Of a stretch of 64,000 nt of DNA, positions 50,096 to 58,166 are shown piece by piece. The notes beneath the pieces are model-generated. The model saw only the letters and a program-made list of their open reading frames with translations, made no database searches and had not been told where the DNA came from. Within the stretch, counting starts at the first letter, position 1. Each line of letters starts with the position of its first letter. The position numbers and the translations under genes are program-made. Location: contig NZ_CP130720.1 of NCBI RefSeq assembly GCF_035984415.1, positions 7,378,001 through 7,442,000 on the forward strand, in the 5' to 3' direction. This stretch comes from Streptomyces sp. NBC_01296 (GTDB lineage: Bacteria > Actinomycetota > Actinomycetes > Streptomycetales > Streptomycetaceae).

Positions 50096-52089
50096 AGCTC
50101 CACCAGCGTGACCTCGGTCGCCTTCACGCTGGTCCACACCTTCGAGCCGTCGACCAGGCCCAGTTCGGCCGCGGCCTCCGGGGTGATCTCCGCGACCAGG
50201 TCGGGGGCTTCCGCCGAGCCGACCAGCACGCGCAGCCGGCTGCCGACCGCGGTGATCTCCCGTACGGAGCCCTGCCAGACGTTGCGCGGACTGCCCGCCG
50301 GGCGGTCGCGGTGCACGGACACCGCCTCGGGGCCGATGATCGCCAACGCCCGGGACCCCTCGGGCAGCGCCTCCGCCACCACCAGCCGTCCCCCGGCGGC
50401 GAGTACGAGCCCGTCGGCCGACGCCGTGCCGGACCAGGCGTTGCGGCCGAGCATCCGGGCGACCCACGGGGAGCGCGGGTGGCGGGTGACCTCCGGGGGC
50501 GGGGCGTCCTGGAGGGTGCGCCCGTCGGCGAGTACGAGGACCCGGTCGGCCAGCGACACCGCCTCGACGGGGTCGTGCGTGACGATGAGGCAGACCCCGC
50601 CGAAGCCGGCCAGGTGCGTGCGCAGGGTGTGCCGTACGCGGGCCCGGGTGGTCTGGTCGAGGGCGGCGAGCGGCTCGTCGAGCAGCAGCAGGCGGGGCCG
50701 GGTGGCCAGGGCGCGGGCCAGGGCGACGCGCTGGGCCTGGCCACCGGACAGCTGGGCGGGCTTGCGCCGGGCGAGGTGGCCGACGCCGAGCCGGTCCAGC
50801 CACTGCTGCGCCTCGCGGCGGGCCTCGGCGCGCGGCACCCGGCGGGCGCGCAGCCCGTACGCGGTGTTGGCCAGCGCGCTCAGGTGCGGGAACAGCGCGC
50901 CGTCCTGCGGGACCCAGGCCACCTGGCGCTTGTGCGGGGGCAGCGCGGTGACATCGGTGTCGCCGAGCCGGAGTTCGGCGTGGGCGCGCGGGGTGAGGCC
51001 GAGGAGGGCGCGCAGCAGGGTGGTCTTGCCGGCGCCGTTCTCGCCGACGACGGCGATGGTGGTACCGGGTTCGGCGTCGAGGGTGAGCTCGTTGAAGCCG
51101 GTGACGACGGCGTGCAGGGGCCAGCGGCCGTCGTCGTGCGGGGCGCAGGTCAGATCGGCGGCCAGGTCGCCGGCGGCGGGCTTCTCGGAGGCCGGGCCGG
51201 CCGGTACCGGGGCCGTCGGCGTCCGCTCGGCATCGCGGGCCGCCGCCGCCGTCTCGTCCGGCAGCTGCGGAACCTCGGCGGGGGTACGGGCGACCGGGGT
51301 GCCGGTCCAGCGGCCGCGCAGGGCGATCAGTACCGCCATGGCGATGACGAGCAGCAGCAGGGACACGGAGGTGGCGGCTTCGGGCTGGTCCTGGAGCAGC
51401 AGGTAGACCTGGAGCGGCAGGGTCTGGGTGGTGCCGGGCAGGTTGCCGGCGAAGGTGATCGTCGCGCCGAACTCGCCGAGCGCACGGGCCCAGGTAAGCG
51501 CGGCGCCCGCGATCAGGCCGGGCGCCACCATCGGCAGCGTCACGGTGAAGAACACCCGCACCGGCGAGGCGCCGAGGGAGGCGGCGGTCTCCTCGTAGCT
51601 CTGCTTGAGCCCGCCGAGCGCACCCTCCAGGCTGATCACGAGGAACGGCATGGCGACGAAGGTGGCCGCTACGACGGCACCTGACGTGTGGAAGGGCAGC
51701 GTGATGCCGAACGTGCCCTCGAGCCAGGGCCCGAGCAGCCCGCGCCGGCCGAAGCCCAGCAGCAGCGCCACACCGCCGACGGTGGGCGGCAGCACCATCG
51801 GGAGCAGCACCAGCGAGCGGACGAAGGCCTTGCCCTTGAACGGGACACGGGCCAGCAGCCAGGCGAGCGGCACACCGAGGAGCAGCGAGAGACCGAGGGC
51901 CCACAGGGACACGAACAGCGAGAGGCGCAGGGCCTCGACCACACCGGGGCTGGTGAGGTGGGCGCCGAGTTCGCCCCACTCGGTGCGGGTGAGGATGCCG
52001 ACGAGGGGTAGCAGCAGGAACGCGACGGCGAGCAGCGCGGGGAGCGCCAGGGTCACGGGGGGCCGGGTGCGGGTGCGGTTTCTGCTCAT
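50092..52089 (-). CDS. modBC: Molybdate ABC transporter permease-ATPase fusion (ModB-ModC)
   Basis: A 665-residue fusion. The permease half (~residues 1-265) has five to six TM helices and the EAA-type loop ETAASLGASPVRVFFTVTLP. The ATPase half has Walker A GENGAGKTT (~350), signature LSGGQAQRV (~446), Walker B LLLLDEPLAALD and the switch His in VTHDPVEAVS. A C-terminal TOBE domain (GSVREITAVGSRLRVLV) is the oxyanion-sensing module of ModC. It is the last gene of the operon, after modA and a 15-bp hairpin. Its TAG stop lies within the CTAG end of a MITE-like element. Confidence 0.93.
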   Translation of the reverse strand: MSRNRTRTRPPVTLALPALLAVAFLLLPLVGILTRTEWGELGAHLTSPGVVEALRLSLFVSLWALGLSLLLGVPLAWLLARVPFKGKAFVRSLVLLPMVLPPTVGGVALLLGFGRRGLLGPWLEGTFGITLPFHTSGAVVAATFVAMPFLVISLEGALGGLKQSYEETAASLGASPVRVFFTVTLPMVAPGLIAGAALTWARALGEFGATITFAGNLPGTTQTLPLQVYLLLQDQPEAATSVSLLLLVIAMAVLIALRGRWTGTPVARTPAEVPQLPDETAAAARDAERTPTAPVPAGPASEKPAAGDLAADLTCAPHDDGRWPLHAVVTGFNELTLDAEPGTTIAVVGENGAGKTTLLRALLGLTPRAHAELRLGDTDVTALPPHKRQVAWVPQDGALFPHLSALANTAYGLRARRVPRAEARREAQQWLDRLGVGHLARRKPAQLSGGQAQRVALARALATRPRLLLLDEPLAALDQTTRARVRHTLRTHLAGFGGVCLIVTHDPVEAVSLADRVLVLADGRTLQDAPPPEVTRHPRSPWVARMLGRNAWSGTASADGLVLAAGGRLVVAEALPEGSRALAIIGPEAVSVHRDRPAGSPRNVWQGSVREITAVGSRLRVLVGSAEAPDLVAEITPEAAAELGLVDGSKVWTSVKATEVTLVEL

Positions 52090-52148
52090 GTGGATTCCTG
52101 GCTGGAGCGTACGGGGGACGGGTCCGGGGGCCTGGCGGGCGACACGCC

Positions 52149-52189
52149 GAAAGGGACTGCCTGTCCCCCCGGACCAGGCAGTCCCTTTC
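52149..52189 (-). terminator. 15-bp perfect stem-loop between modA and modBC
   Basis: GAAAGGGACTGCCTG (52149-52163) pairs exactly with CAGGCAGTCCCTTTC (52175-52189) over an 11-nt loop. Located in the 148-bp gap after modA, it would act as an attenuator or mRNA-stabilising element that lowers modBC relative to modA. Confidence 0.8.
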
Positions 52190-52237
52190 GATCATTTGCG
52201 GCTGCGGCTGCGGCTGCTCCTGTTGCTGCGGTGCGGG

Positions 52238-53056
52238 TTACGCCTTCTGGAAGCCCGCGTCCTGGAGGATCTTCTGCGCCTCGGGGGTGCTCAGCCAGGC
52301 CACGAACGCGGCGGCGGCGTCGGCGTTCTTGGACGCCTTGAGGGTGGCGGCCGGGTAGGAGGCCACGGCGTTCTCGGCGTCCGGGATGTCCACGACGGCG
52401 ACCTTGTCACCGGACTTGAGGGTGTCGGTCTTGTAGACGAGGCCGGCGTCGGCCTCGCCGAGCTCGACCTTGCTCAGCACGGCGCGCACGTTGGGCTCCT
52501 GGGAGACCGGCTTCACCTCGATCTTCTGGGCGTCGAGGATCTGCTTGCTGTAGCGGCCGACCGGCACCTCGGGCGCGGCGAGCACGACCTTGATCTTGCT
52601 GTCGGCCAGGTCCTTCAGCTCGTCGACCTTGAACGGGTTGCCCTTGCCGGCCGCGATGACCAGGCGGTTCTTGGCGATGATCGACGCGTCGTTGGTCTCG
52701 GCCTTGAGGCCGTCCATCGTCTTGGTGTCGGCGGTGACCAGCGCGTCGGCCGGGGCTCCCTGCTTCACCTGGGCGGCGAGCTCCTGGGAGCCGGCGAAGG
52801 AGAAGGTGATCTTCGTGCCCGGGTGTGCTTTCTCGTACGCGGCACCCGCGGTCTTGAAGACGTCGGTGAGGGAGGAGGCGGCGAGGACGGTGAGGTTCGC
52901 GGCCTTGGGCTCGGCGGAGGCCGAGGCCGAGGCGGAGGCCCCGGTGTCGGCGGCGTCCGTCTTGTCGCTGCTGCCGCAGGCGGACAGCGCGGGTACGAGG
53001 AGGGCGGCGGTCAGGGCGGCGGCAACGGCACTGCGGCGGTTCAGGATCGGGGACAT
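52238..53056 (-). CDS. modA: Molybdate ABC transporter substrate-binding lipoprotein
   Basis: A 272-residue lipoprotein. The signal peptide ends in the lipobox LSACGSS (Cys ~27), followed by an Ala/Ser-rich linker. The mature protein shows the ModA pattern: LTVLAASSLTDVF with the oxyanion-binding Ser pair, FSFAGSQELAAQVKQGAPAD with the second Ser, VLAAPEVPVGRYSKQIL, EADAGLVYKTDTL and AFVAWLSTPEAQKIL. It delivers molybdate (or tungstate) to ModBC. It is the middle gene of the regulator-modA-modBC operon; the strong hairpin downstream likely keeps it more abundant. Confidence 0.95.
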   Translation of the reverse strand: MSPILNRRSAVAAALTAALLVPALSACGSSDKTDAADTGASASASASAEPKAANLTVLAASSLTDVFKTAGAAYEKAHPGTKITFSFAGSQELAAQVKQGAPADALVTADTKTMDGLKAETNDASIIAKNRLVIAAGKGNPFKVDELKDLADSKIKVVLAAPEVPVGRYSKQILDAQKIEVKPVSQEPNVRAVLSKVELGEADAGLVYKTDTLKSGDKVAVVDIPDAENAVASYPAATLKASKNADAAAAFVAWLSTPEAQKILQDAGFQKA

Positions 53057-53168
53057 GAGCTGGTGCTCCTCGGTCGGGTCGGCGGCCGGCCGGGTGCCGG
53101 GACCGCGCGGTGGTGACCCGCGCCGGTGACGGGCGGAGCGGGTGGGGACGCGTGCTGGTGCTGGACGG

Positions 53169-53564
53169 TCAGGTGCGGTCGATGTGCACACTGGTGGACT
53201 TCACGCGGGCGGTGGCCTGCATGCCGACCTCCAGTCCGAGCTCCTCGACGGCCTCACGGGTGAGGAGGGAGACCAGGCGGTGGGGACCTGCCTGGATCTC
53301 GACCTGGGCGGCCACGTCTCCGAGCTTCACGGCGGTGACGATGCCGGGGAAGGCGTTGCGGGCCGAGGTGTACGGCTCGTCGTCCTCGGTGTGGGCGCCC
53401 TGTCCCACCTCTACGGAGAAGGCGGCCAGGTCGCGGCCGTCGATCAGTCGCCGGCCGGCGTCGTCGCGGTGGGTCGCGACCCGTCCGGCGTCGGCCCAGC
53501 GGCGGGCGGTGTCCGGGCTGACGCCCAGCAGGCGCGCCGCCTGTCCGATGGTGTAGGACTGCAT
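53169..53564 (-). CDS. TOBE domain-containing HTH regulator (putative molybdate-responsive repressor)
   Basis: A 131-residue protein. The N-terminal MerR/excisionase-type winged helix (YTIGQAARLLGVSPDTARRW, residues 4-23, then DGRDLAAFS) joins a C-terminal TOBE/MopI domain (NAFPGIVTAVKLGDVAAQVE, then VSLLTREAVEELGL) that binds molybdate. This is the compact ModE-like arrangement seen in actinobacteria. It is the first gene of the mod operon and lies 56 bp from a tandem dyad pair (53620-53655), so it probably represses its own operon when molybdate is sufficient. A TACCTT hexamer 7 nt before the ATG implies a leaderless start. Confidence 0.88.
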   Translation of the reverse strand: MQSYTIGQAARLLGVSPDTARRWADAGRVATHRDDAGRRLIDGRDLAAFSVEVGQGAHTEDDEPYTSARNAFPGIVTAVKLGDVAAQVEIQAGPHRLVSLLTREAVEELGLEVGMQATARVKSTSVHIDRT

Positions 53565-53571
53565 GAGCGAC

Positions 53572-53577
53572 AAGGTA
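53572..53577 (-). promoter_or_regulatory. -10 element TACCTT of the mod operon
   Basis: On the minus strand TACCTT ends 7 nt before the ATG at 53564, so the operon mRNA probably begins at or next to the start codon. Confidence 0.5.
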
Positions 53578-53619
53578 GGGGCACGCGTCCCGCATTTGCA
53601 ATTCCATTGGGATGATGTA

Positions 53620-53655
53620 CATGGCAGATGCCATGCCTCTTGGCAAATCTGCCAA
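53620..53655. promoter_or_regulatory. Two tandem dyads with TGGCA/TGCCA half-sites upstream of the mod operon
   Basis: CATGGCA-GA-TGCCATG (53620-53635) and TTGGCA-AATC-TGCCAA (53640-53655), both perfect, lie in an AT-enriched stretch between the divergent mod operon and S4-protein genes. They are strong candidates for operator sites of the TOBE-HTH regulator. Confidence 0.65.
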
Positions 53656-53686
53656 AATCCATTCCGTTTCGGCCGGGCCCGCTCGC

Positions 53687-53692
53687 TAAAGT
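53687..53692 (+). promoter_or_regulatory. -10 element TAAAGT, leaderless start of the S4-domain gene
   Basis: TAAAGT ends 6 nt before ATG 53699. A TTGGCATGG half-site overlaps the start, resembling the dyads upstream. Confidence 0.5.
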
Positions 53693-53698
53693 CTTGGC

Positions 53699-54094
53699 AT
53701 GGCTGATGAAGCAACGGGAACGGGCGCGGAAACGGGAACGGCGCGGGTGGACGCCTGGATCTGGGCGGTCCGCCTGACGAAGACCCGCTCGGTCGCGGCG
53801 ACCGCCTGCAGGGCGGGCCATGTGAAGGTCAACGGGGAGCGCGCGAAGCCGGCACAGGCGGTGCGGGCGGGGGACGAGGTACGGCTGTTCCACGCGGGGC
53901 GCGAGCGCATCGTCGTCGTCAAGCGGCCGGTGACGAAGCGGGTCGGTGCGCCTGTGGCCGCGGAATGCTTCGTCGACAACAGCCCGCCGGCGCCGACGCG
54001 CATCGAGGCCGAGGTGGTCGGCGTCCGCGACCGCGGCACGGGCCGCCCGACGAAGCGCGACCGCCGCGAAATCGAATCCCTCCGCCGCCGCTGA
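53699..54094 (+). CDS. S4-domain RNA-binding protein (Hsp15/RqcP-like)
   Basis: A 131-residue protein. The S4 fold occupies residues ~16-75 (RVDAWIWAVRLTKTRSVAAT, then ACRAGHVKVNGERAKPAQAV and VRAGDEVRLFHAGRERIVVV). A basic tail with RRPTKRDRREIESLRRR suits rRNA binding. In E. coli, Hsp15 rescues stalled 50S-nascent-chain complexes; an equivalent role here is inferred. It is divergent from the mod operon, and the start is leaderless. Confidence 0.88.
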   Translation: MADEATGTGAETGTARVDAWIWAVRLTKTRSVAATACRAGHVKVNGERAKPAQAVRAGDEVRLFHAGRERIVVVKRPVTKRVGAPVAAECFVDNSPPAPTRIEAEVVGVRDRGTGRPTKRDRREIESLRRR

Positions 54095-54110
54095 CGGGCC
54101 CGTCCGCCGG

Positions 54111-54518
54111 TCAGGCCTTGCGGTAGGTGTAGGCCTCCTCCGCGGCCGCGGCCACGGCGTCCAGGGGGGCGCCCGCGGAGGCGGCGACCACCGCCGCCAC
54201 GGCGCCCTCCAGGAACGGCGCGTCCAGCAGCCGGGCCCCCGGCGGCAGTTCGTCCTCCACCAGCAGCGCCTTCACCGTCAGCACCGAGCTGCCCAGGTCC
54301 GCCAGCAGCGCGACCCCCGCTCCCCGGTCCACCTCGCGCGCGGCCGCCAGGACGCGTTCCGCGCTCGTGCCCAGGCCGCCGTCCGCGGTGCCGCCCGCCG
54401 CCGCGACCGGGACGACGGGCCCGCCCGCCGCCAGGCCCCGTGCCAGGTCCGCCACGGACTCCGCGACCACCGCGCTGTGCGACACCAGCACGATCCCGAC
54501 CACCGCCGGCGCGCTCAT
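54111..54518 (-). CDS. dhaM: PTS-dependent dihydroxyacetone kinase phosphotransferase subunit DhaM
   Basis: A 135-residue EIIA-Man-like domain. The phospho-accepting His is in IVLVSHSAVVAE (~residue 14), and the ADLGSSVLTVKALL loop is the DhaM signature. It is the short form with no HPr or EI domains, so it needs separate EI and HPr to pass phosphate from PEP to DhaL-bound ADP. Its ATG overlaps the dhaL stop (ATGA), so the two are coupled. It is the last gene of dhaK-dhaL-dhaM. Confidence 0.9.
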   Translation of the reverse strand: MSAPAVVGIVLVSHSAVVAESVADLARGLAAGGPVVPVAAAGGTADGGLGTSAERVLAAAREVDRGAGVALLADLGSSVLTVKALLVEDELPPGARLLDAPFLEGAVAAVVAASAGAPLDAVAAAAEEAYTYRKA

Positions 54519-55144
54519 GCGGAGCCCGCCGGGTCCGCCGCATCGGCCGCATCCGCCGTGTCCGCGAGAGCCGCCAGCAGCAGGGCCGACGAGGTCGCCC
54601 CCGGGTCCTGGTGCCCGATGCTCCGCTCGCCCAGGTAACTGGCCCGCCCCTTGCGGGCCAGCATCGGCACCGTCGCCCGTGCGCCGCCCTCCGCAGCGTC
54701 CGCCGCCACCCGGTACGAGGCGCTCAGCGCCGCCACCCCCGGCACCAGCGCGTCCAGCATCGTCTTGTCGCCCGGCGCCGCCCCGCCGAGCTGAGCCACC
54801 GCGCCCACCCCCGCGTACAGGGCCTTGCGCACCTCCTCGTCGGAGACCTCGGCGGCTTCCCCGAGGTCCTTGCCCGTGCGCCGCAGCAGCGTCCCGTACA
54901 GCGGGCCCGAGGCGCCGCCGACCGTCGAGATCAGCGTCCGCCCCGCCAGTTGCAGCACCGCCCCGGGCGTCGCGGCGGGGCCCGCCTCCAGGGCCGCCCG
55001 TACCGCGGTGAAACCGCGCAGCAGATTGCTCCCGTGGTCGGCGTCCCCGATGGGGGAGTCGAGCTCGGTCAGCCGGTCCGCCTCGCGCTCCACCGCGGCC
55101 CCGGCGGCCGTCATCCAGCGCCGGAAGAACTCTGCGTCACGCAT
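54515..55144 (-). CDS. dhaL: Dihydroxyacetone kinase ADP-binding subunit DhaL
   Basis: A 209-residue all-helical subunit holding tightly bound ADP. The Mg-binding Asp cluster is in SPIGDADHGSNL (~residues 30-41), GGASGPLYGTLL supports the nucleotide site, and KGRASYLGERSIGHQDPGA is the conserved lid. ADP is rephosphorylated in place by DhaM and donated to dihydroxyacetone on DhaK. A polyalanine-aspartate tail (ADTADAADAADPAG) comes from a short codon repeat. Its start is 42 bp after dhaK. Confidence 0.93.
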   Translation of the reverse strand: MRDAEFFRRWMTAAGAAVEREADRLTELDSPIGDADHGSNLLRGFTAVRAALEAGPAATPGAVLQLAGRTLISTVGGASGPLYGTLLRRTGKDLGEAAEVSDEEVRKALYAGVGAVAQLGGAAPGDKTMLDALVPGVAALSASYRVAADAAEGGARATVPMLARKGRASYLGERSIGHQDPGATSSALLLAALADTADAADAADPAGSA

Positions 55145-55186
55145 TTTCCGTCTCCTCAGGTCGTCCGCACTCGTCCGCTCACCTTC

Positions 55187-56191
55187 TCAGCGGCCCCACC
55201 GCAGCGCCGCCGTCCGCACCGGCGCGTCCCACAGCCGCAGCAGCTCCTCGTCCACGCGGCACAGCGTCACCGAACACCCCGCCATGTCCAGGGAGGTGAC
55301 GTAGTTTCCGACCAGTGTCCGTGCCACCGTCACCCCGCGCTCCGCCAGCACCCGGGCCACTTCCGCGTGGAATCCGTACAGCTCCAGCAGCGGCGTCGCC
55401 CCCATGCCGTTGACCAGCGCCAGCACCGGCCCGCCCGCCGGGCCCACCTCCGCCAGTTCCTCCAGTACGGCGCCCACCGCGATCTCCGCGATCTCCCGCG
55501 CCGGCATCATGGCCCGCCGCTCGCGGCCCGGCTCGCCGTGGATGCCGATGCCCAACTCCAGCTCCCCGTCGGGCAGGTCGAACGTCGGACTGCCCTTCGC
55601 CGGGGTCGTGCACGCGCTGAGCGCCACCCCGAAACTGCGCGAGGACGCGTTCACCCGGCGGGCGAGCTCGGCGACCCGCTCCAGCGGGGCGCCCTCCTCG
55701 GCGGCGGCACCGGCGATCTTCTCGACGAACAGCGTCGCCCCGGTGCCGCGCCGCCCCGCCGTGTACAGGCTGTCGGTGACGGCCACGTCGTCGTTCACGA
55801 GGACCCGCTCGACCCGCAGGCCGTCCTCCTCGGCGAGTTCGGCGGCCATCTCGAAGTTCAGCACGTCACCGGTGTAGTTCTTGACGACGAACAGCACCCC
55901 CTGCCCGGAGTCCACGGCCGCGGCCGCCCGCAGCATCTGATCGGGCACCGGGGAGGTGAACACCTCGCCCGGGCACGCCGCCGACAGCATCCCGTACCCC
56001 ACGAACCCGGCGTGCAGCGGCTCGTGCCCGGACCCGCCCCCGGACACCACGCCGACCCTGCCCCCGCCTCGCGCGTTCCGACGTACGACGACCCGCCGCT
56101 CGACGTCGACGTCCAGCTCGGGATGCGCGGCCGCCATCCCGCGCAGTGCATCGGCGACGACGGTCTCGGGACTGTTGATCAGCATCCGCAT
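55187..56191 (-). CDS. dhaK: Dihydroxyacetone kinase substrate-binding subunit DhaK
   Basis: A 334-residue subunit that binds dihydroxyacetone covalently through a His. It has GVVSGGGSGHEPLHAGFVGY (GSGHEP loop), VFVVKNYTGDVLNFEMA-like text (LFVVKNYTGDVLNFEMAAEL) and the reactive-His region ELGIGIHGEPG. First gene of the PTS-type dhaKLM operon, which feeds dihydroxyacetone from glycerol or formaldehyde metabolism into glycolysis. No DhaR/DhaQ-type regulator is adjacent. Confidence 0.94.
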   Translation of the reverse strand: MRMLINSPETVVADALRGMAAAHPELDVDVERRVVVRRNARGGGRVGVVSGGGSGHEPLHAGFVGYGMLSAACPGEVFTSPVPDQMLRAAAAVDSGQGVLFVVKNYTGDVLNFEMAAELAEEDGLRVERVLVNDDVAVTDSLYTAGRRGTGATLFVEKIAGAAAEEGAPLERVAELARRVNASSRSFGVALSACTTPAKGSPTFDLPDGELELGIGIHGEPGRERRAMMPAREIAEIAVGAVLEELAEVGPAGGPVLALVNGMGATPLLELYGFHAEVARVLAERGVTVARTLVGNYVTSLDMAGCSVTLCRVDEELLRLWDAPVRTAALRWGR

Positions 56192-56308
56192 GTGTGTCTC
56201 CTGATCGGGCCGACGGGGTGAGCCTGCGGGCGGTGGGCCCGATGGCGACGGTAGAGCAGCCCGCTGCCCGGGACCAGGCCGCCGTGTCCGGCGGGGACGT
56301 CTGCGGGT

Positions 56309-58126
56309 TCAGAGCCGGAGGGCGTCGAGCGCCTCGTTCAGCGTGGTCGCGGCCATGATGAGTGACAGGTGGGTGAAGGCCTGCGGAAAGTTGCCGAGTT
56401 GCTCGCCGCTGGGGCCGATCTCCTCGGCGAACAGACCGATGTGGTTGGCGTACGTGTGCATCTTCTCGAAGGTGTAGCGAGCCTGCGGCAGCCGCCCGGC
56501 ACGGGCGAGGGCGTCCACGTAGAGGAACGTGCAGAGGCTGAACGTTCCCTCCGAGCCGCGCAGTCCGTCGGGAGAGGCTGAGGGGTCGTAGCGGTAGACG
56601 AGGCTGTCGGACACCAGGACGCGGTCCATCGCATCGAGAGTGGACAGCCAGCTCGCGCTCCTCGGCGCGAGGAATCCGACCCGGGGAATCAGCAGCAGCG
56701 AGGCGTCCAGGACGTGGCTGCCGTAGTGCTGGACCAAGGAGTGCTCCTTGTCGCTCCAGCCGCGTTCCATGACCTGTTCGAGGATGTCGTCGCGCGCCTT
56801 GGTCCACAGGGCGGTGTCGGCCGGCCGGCTGAACTCGGCGGCGACTTTCAGGCCGCGGTCGAATGCGGCCCAGCACATCACGCGGCTGTAGGTGAAGTCC
56901 TGCCGGCCGCCGCGGGTCTCCCAGATGCCCTCGTCGGGCCGGTCCCAGGAGTCGGCGAGCCAGTCCAGGGTCCGGGCGAGGGCCTTCCAGCCGTGGTAGT
57001 CGCCCTGTACGGCGACCGCGTGGCCCTCGGACAGGGCGTACAGCGCCTCGCCGTAGATGTCGAGCTGCAACTGGTCCATCGCCGCGTTCCCGGCCCGCAC
57101 GGGGTACGAACCCCGGTAGCCCTCGAAGTGCTCGAGGATCTCCTCGGTCAGGTGAGGGTCACCGTCGACCCGGTACATGATCTGCAGGGGCTCCCCGTCC
57201 GGACCCTCGTGGGCGCGCAGGCGGTCGCCGAGCCAGTGGGTGAAGCGGGCCGCCTCCTCCACGAAGCCGAGGTCGAGCAGGGCCCGTACCGACAGGGATC
57301 CGTCCCGCACCCAGGTGTAGCGGTAGTCCCAGTTGCGCTCGCCGCCGACCTGCTCGGGAAGACCCATGGTGGCGGCGGCGACCGGCGCGCCGGAGGGGGC
57401 GTACGTGAGCAGCTTGAGCGTGATGGCCGAGCGGTACACCATCTCCGCCCAGCGGCCGTGGTAGCGCGACGTGCGCACCCACTTCTGCCAGTAGTCGACC
57501 TGTTCCCACAGCTCCTCGGTGATCCTGTCGCGCTCCGGCGGCGGCGGCGCCGCGCTGCCCTCCCCGCCGGTGGTGAACACCGCTGCCTCCGCCTCACCCG
57601 CGCTGAGCGTGATCGAGGCCCGGACGTCCTCGCCGTCCCGTTCGAGCGGAAACGTGGCCTGCAGGAACGCGGTCGCCCCGGGCGCCCGGAAGGTCGCCCG
57701 GCCCTCTGTCAGCTCGAGCCGGTGGGGTGCCCGCGCGTAGTCGAAGCGGGGGCGGCATTCGAGGGAGAAGCGCACCGTGCCGCGCACCGCGCGGATCACA
57801 CGCACCAGGGTGTGCCGGTCGGACGCCGTGAGGCCCCGGTGGACGGGCATGTAGTCGACGGTCTCGCCGACCCCGTCGGGGGACATGAAGCGGGTCACCA
57901 CGACCGCGGTGTCCGGATAGTAGAGCTGCTTCCACGTCCCTTCGGTCTGTTCGGGCGCGAGCAGGAAGTATCCGCCCCCGTCGTGGTCGAGCAGCGCGGC
58001 GAAGATGCTGGGGGAGTCGAACCGCGGCGCCGCGAACCAGTCGACCACTCCCTGGGACGAGATCAGAGCGGTGGTCTGCAGGTCCCCGACGAGCCCGTGG
58101 TCGGCGATGGGCGGATAGCGGTCCAT
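56309..58126 (-). CDS. Glycoside hydrolase family 15 protein (glucoamylase/trehalase-like)
   Basis: A 605-residue GH15 enzyme with no export signal, so cytosolic. The N-terminal beta-sandwich opens with PPIADHGLVGDLQTTALISS. The (alpha/alpha)6 barrel has GGERNWDYRYTWVRDGSLSV with the general-acid region, and GTFSLCTFLYVDALARAGRL and IGPSGEQLGNFPQAFTHLSL near the end with the base Glu. Actinobacterial relatives include trehalases and alpha-glucosidases, so trehalose or a storage oligosaccharide is a likely substrate. It is 40 bp downstream of the GMC oxidoreductase gene, probably cotranscribed. Confidence 0.92.
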   Translation of the reverse strand: MDRYPPIADHGLVGDLQTTALISSQGVVDWFAAPRFDSPSIFAALLDHDGGGYFLLAPEQTEGTWKQLYYPDTAVVVTRFMSPDGVGETVDYMPVHRGLTASDRHTLVRVIRAVRGTVRFSLECRPRFDYARAPHRLELTEGRATFRAPGATAFLQATFPLERDGEDVRASITLSAGEAEAAVFTTGGEGSAAPPPPERDRITEELWEQVDYWQKWVRTSRYHGRWAEMVYRSAITLKLLTYAPSGAPVAAATMGLPEQVGGERNWDYRYTWVRDGSLSVRALLDLGFVEEAARFTHWLGDRLRAHEGPDGEPLQIMYRVDGDPHLTEEILEHFEGYRGSYPVRAGNAAMDQLQLDIYGEALYALSEGHAVAVQGDYHGWKALARTLDWLADSWDRPDEGIWETRGGRQDFTYSRVMCWAAFDRGLKVAAEFSRPADTALWTKARDDILEQVMERGWSDKEHSLVQHYGSHVLDASLLLIPRVGFLAPRSASWLSTLDAMDRVLVSDSLVYRYDPSASPDGLRGSEGTFSLCTFLYVDALARAGRLPQARYTFEKMHTYANHIGLFAEEIGPSGEQLGNFPQAFTHLSLIMAATTLNEALDALRL

Positions 58127-58166
58127 GGTTCTCCTCCTCAGGTCGGCCCGGCGGATCGGTGCCCGG

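Noticed and set aside
49804..51684. Plus-strand open frame of 626 codons over modBC
   Set aside because: It is antisense to the well-supported ModBC fusion and passes through the palindromic element.
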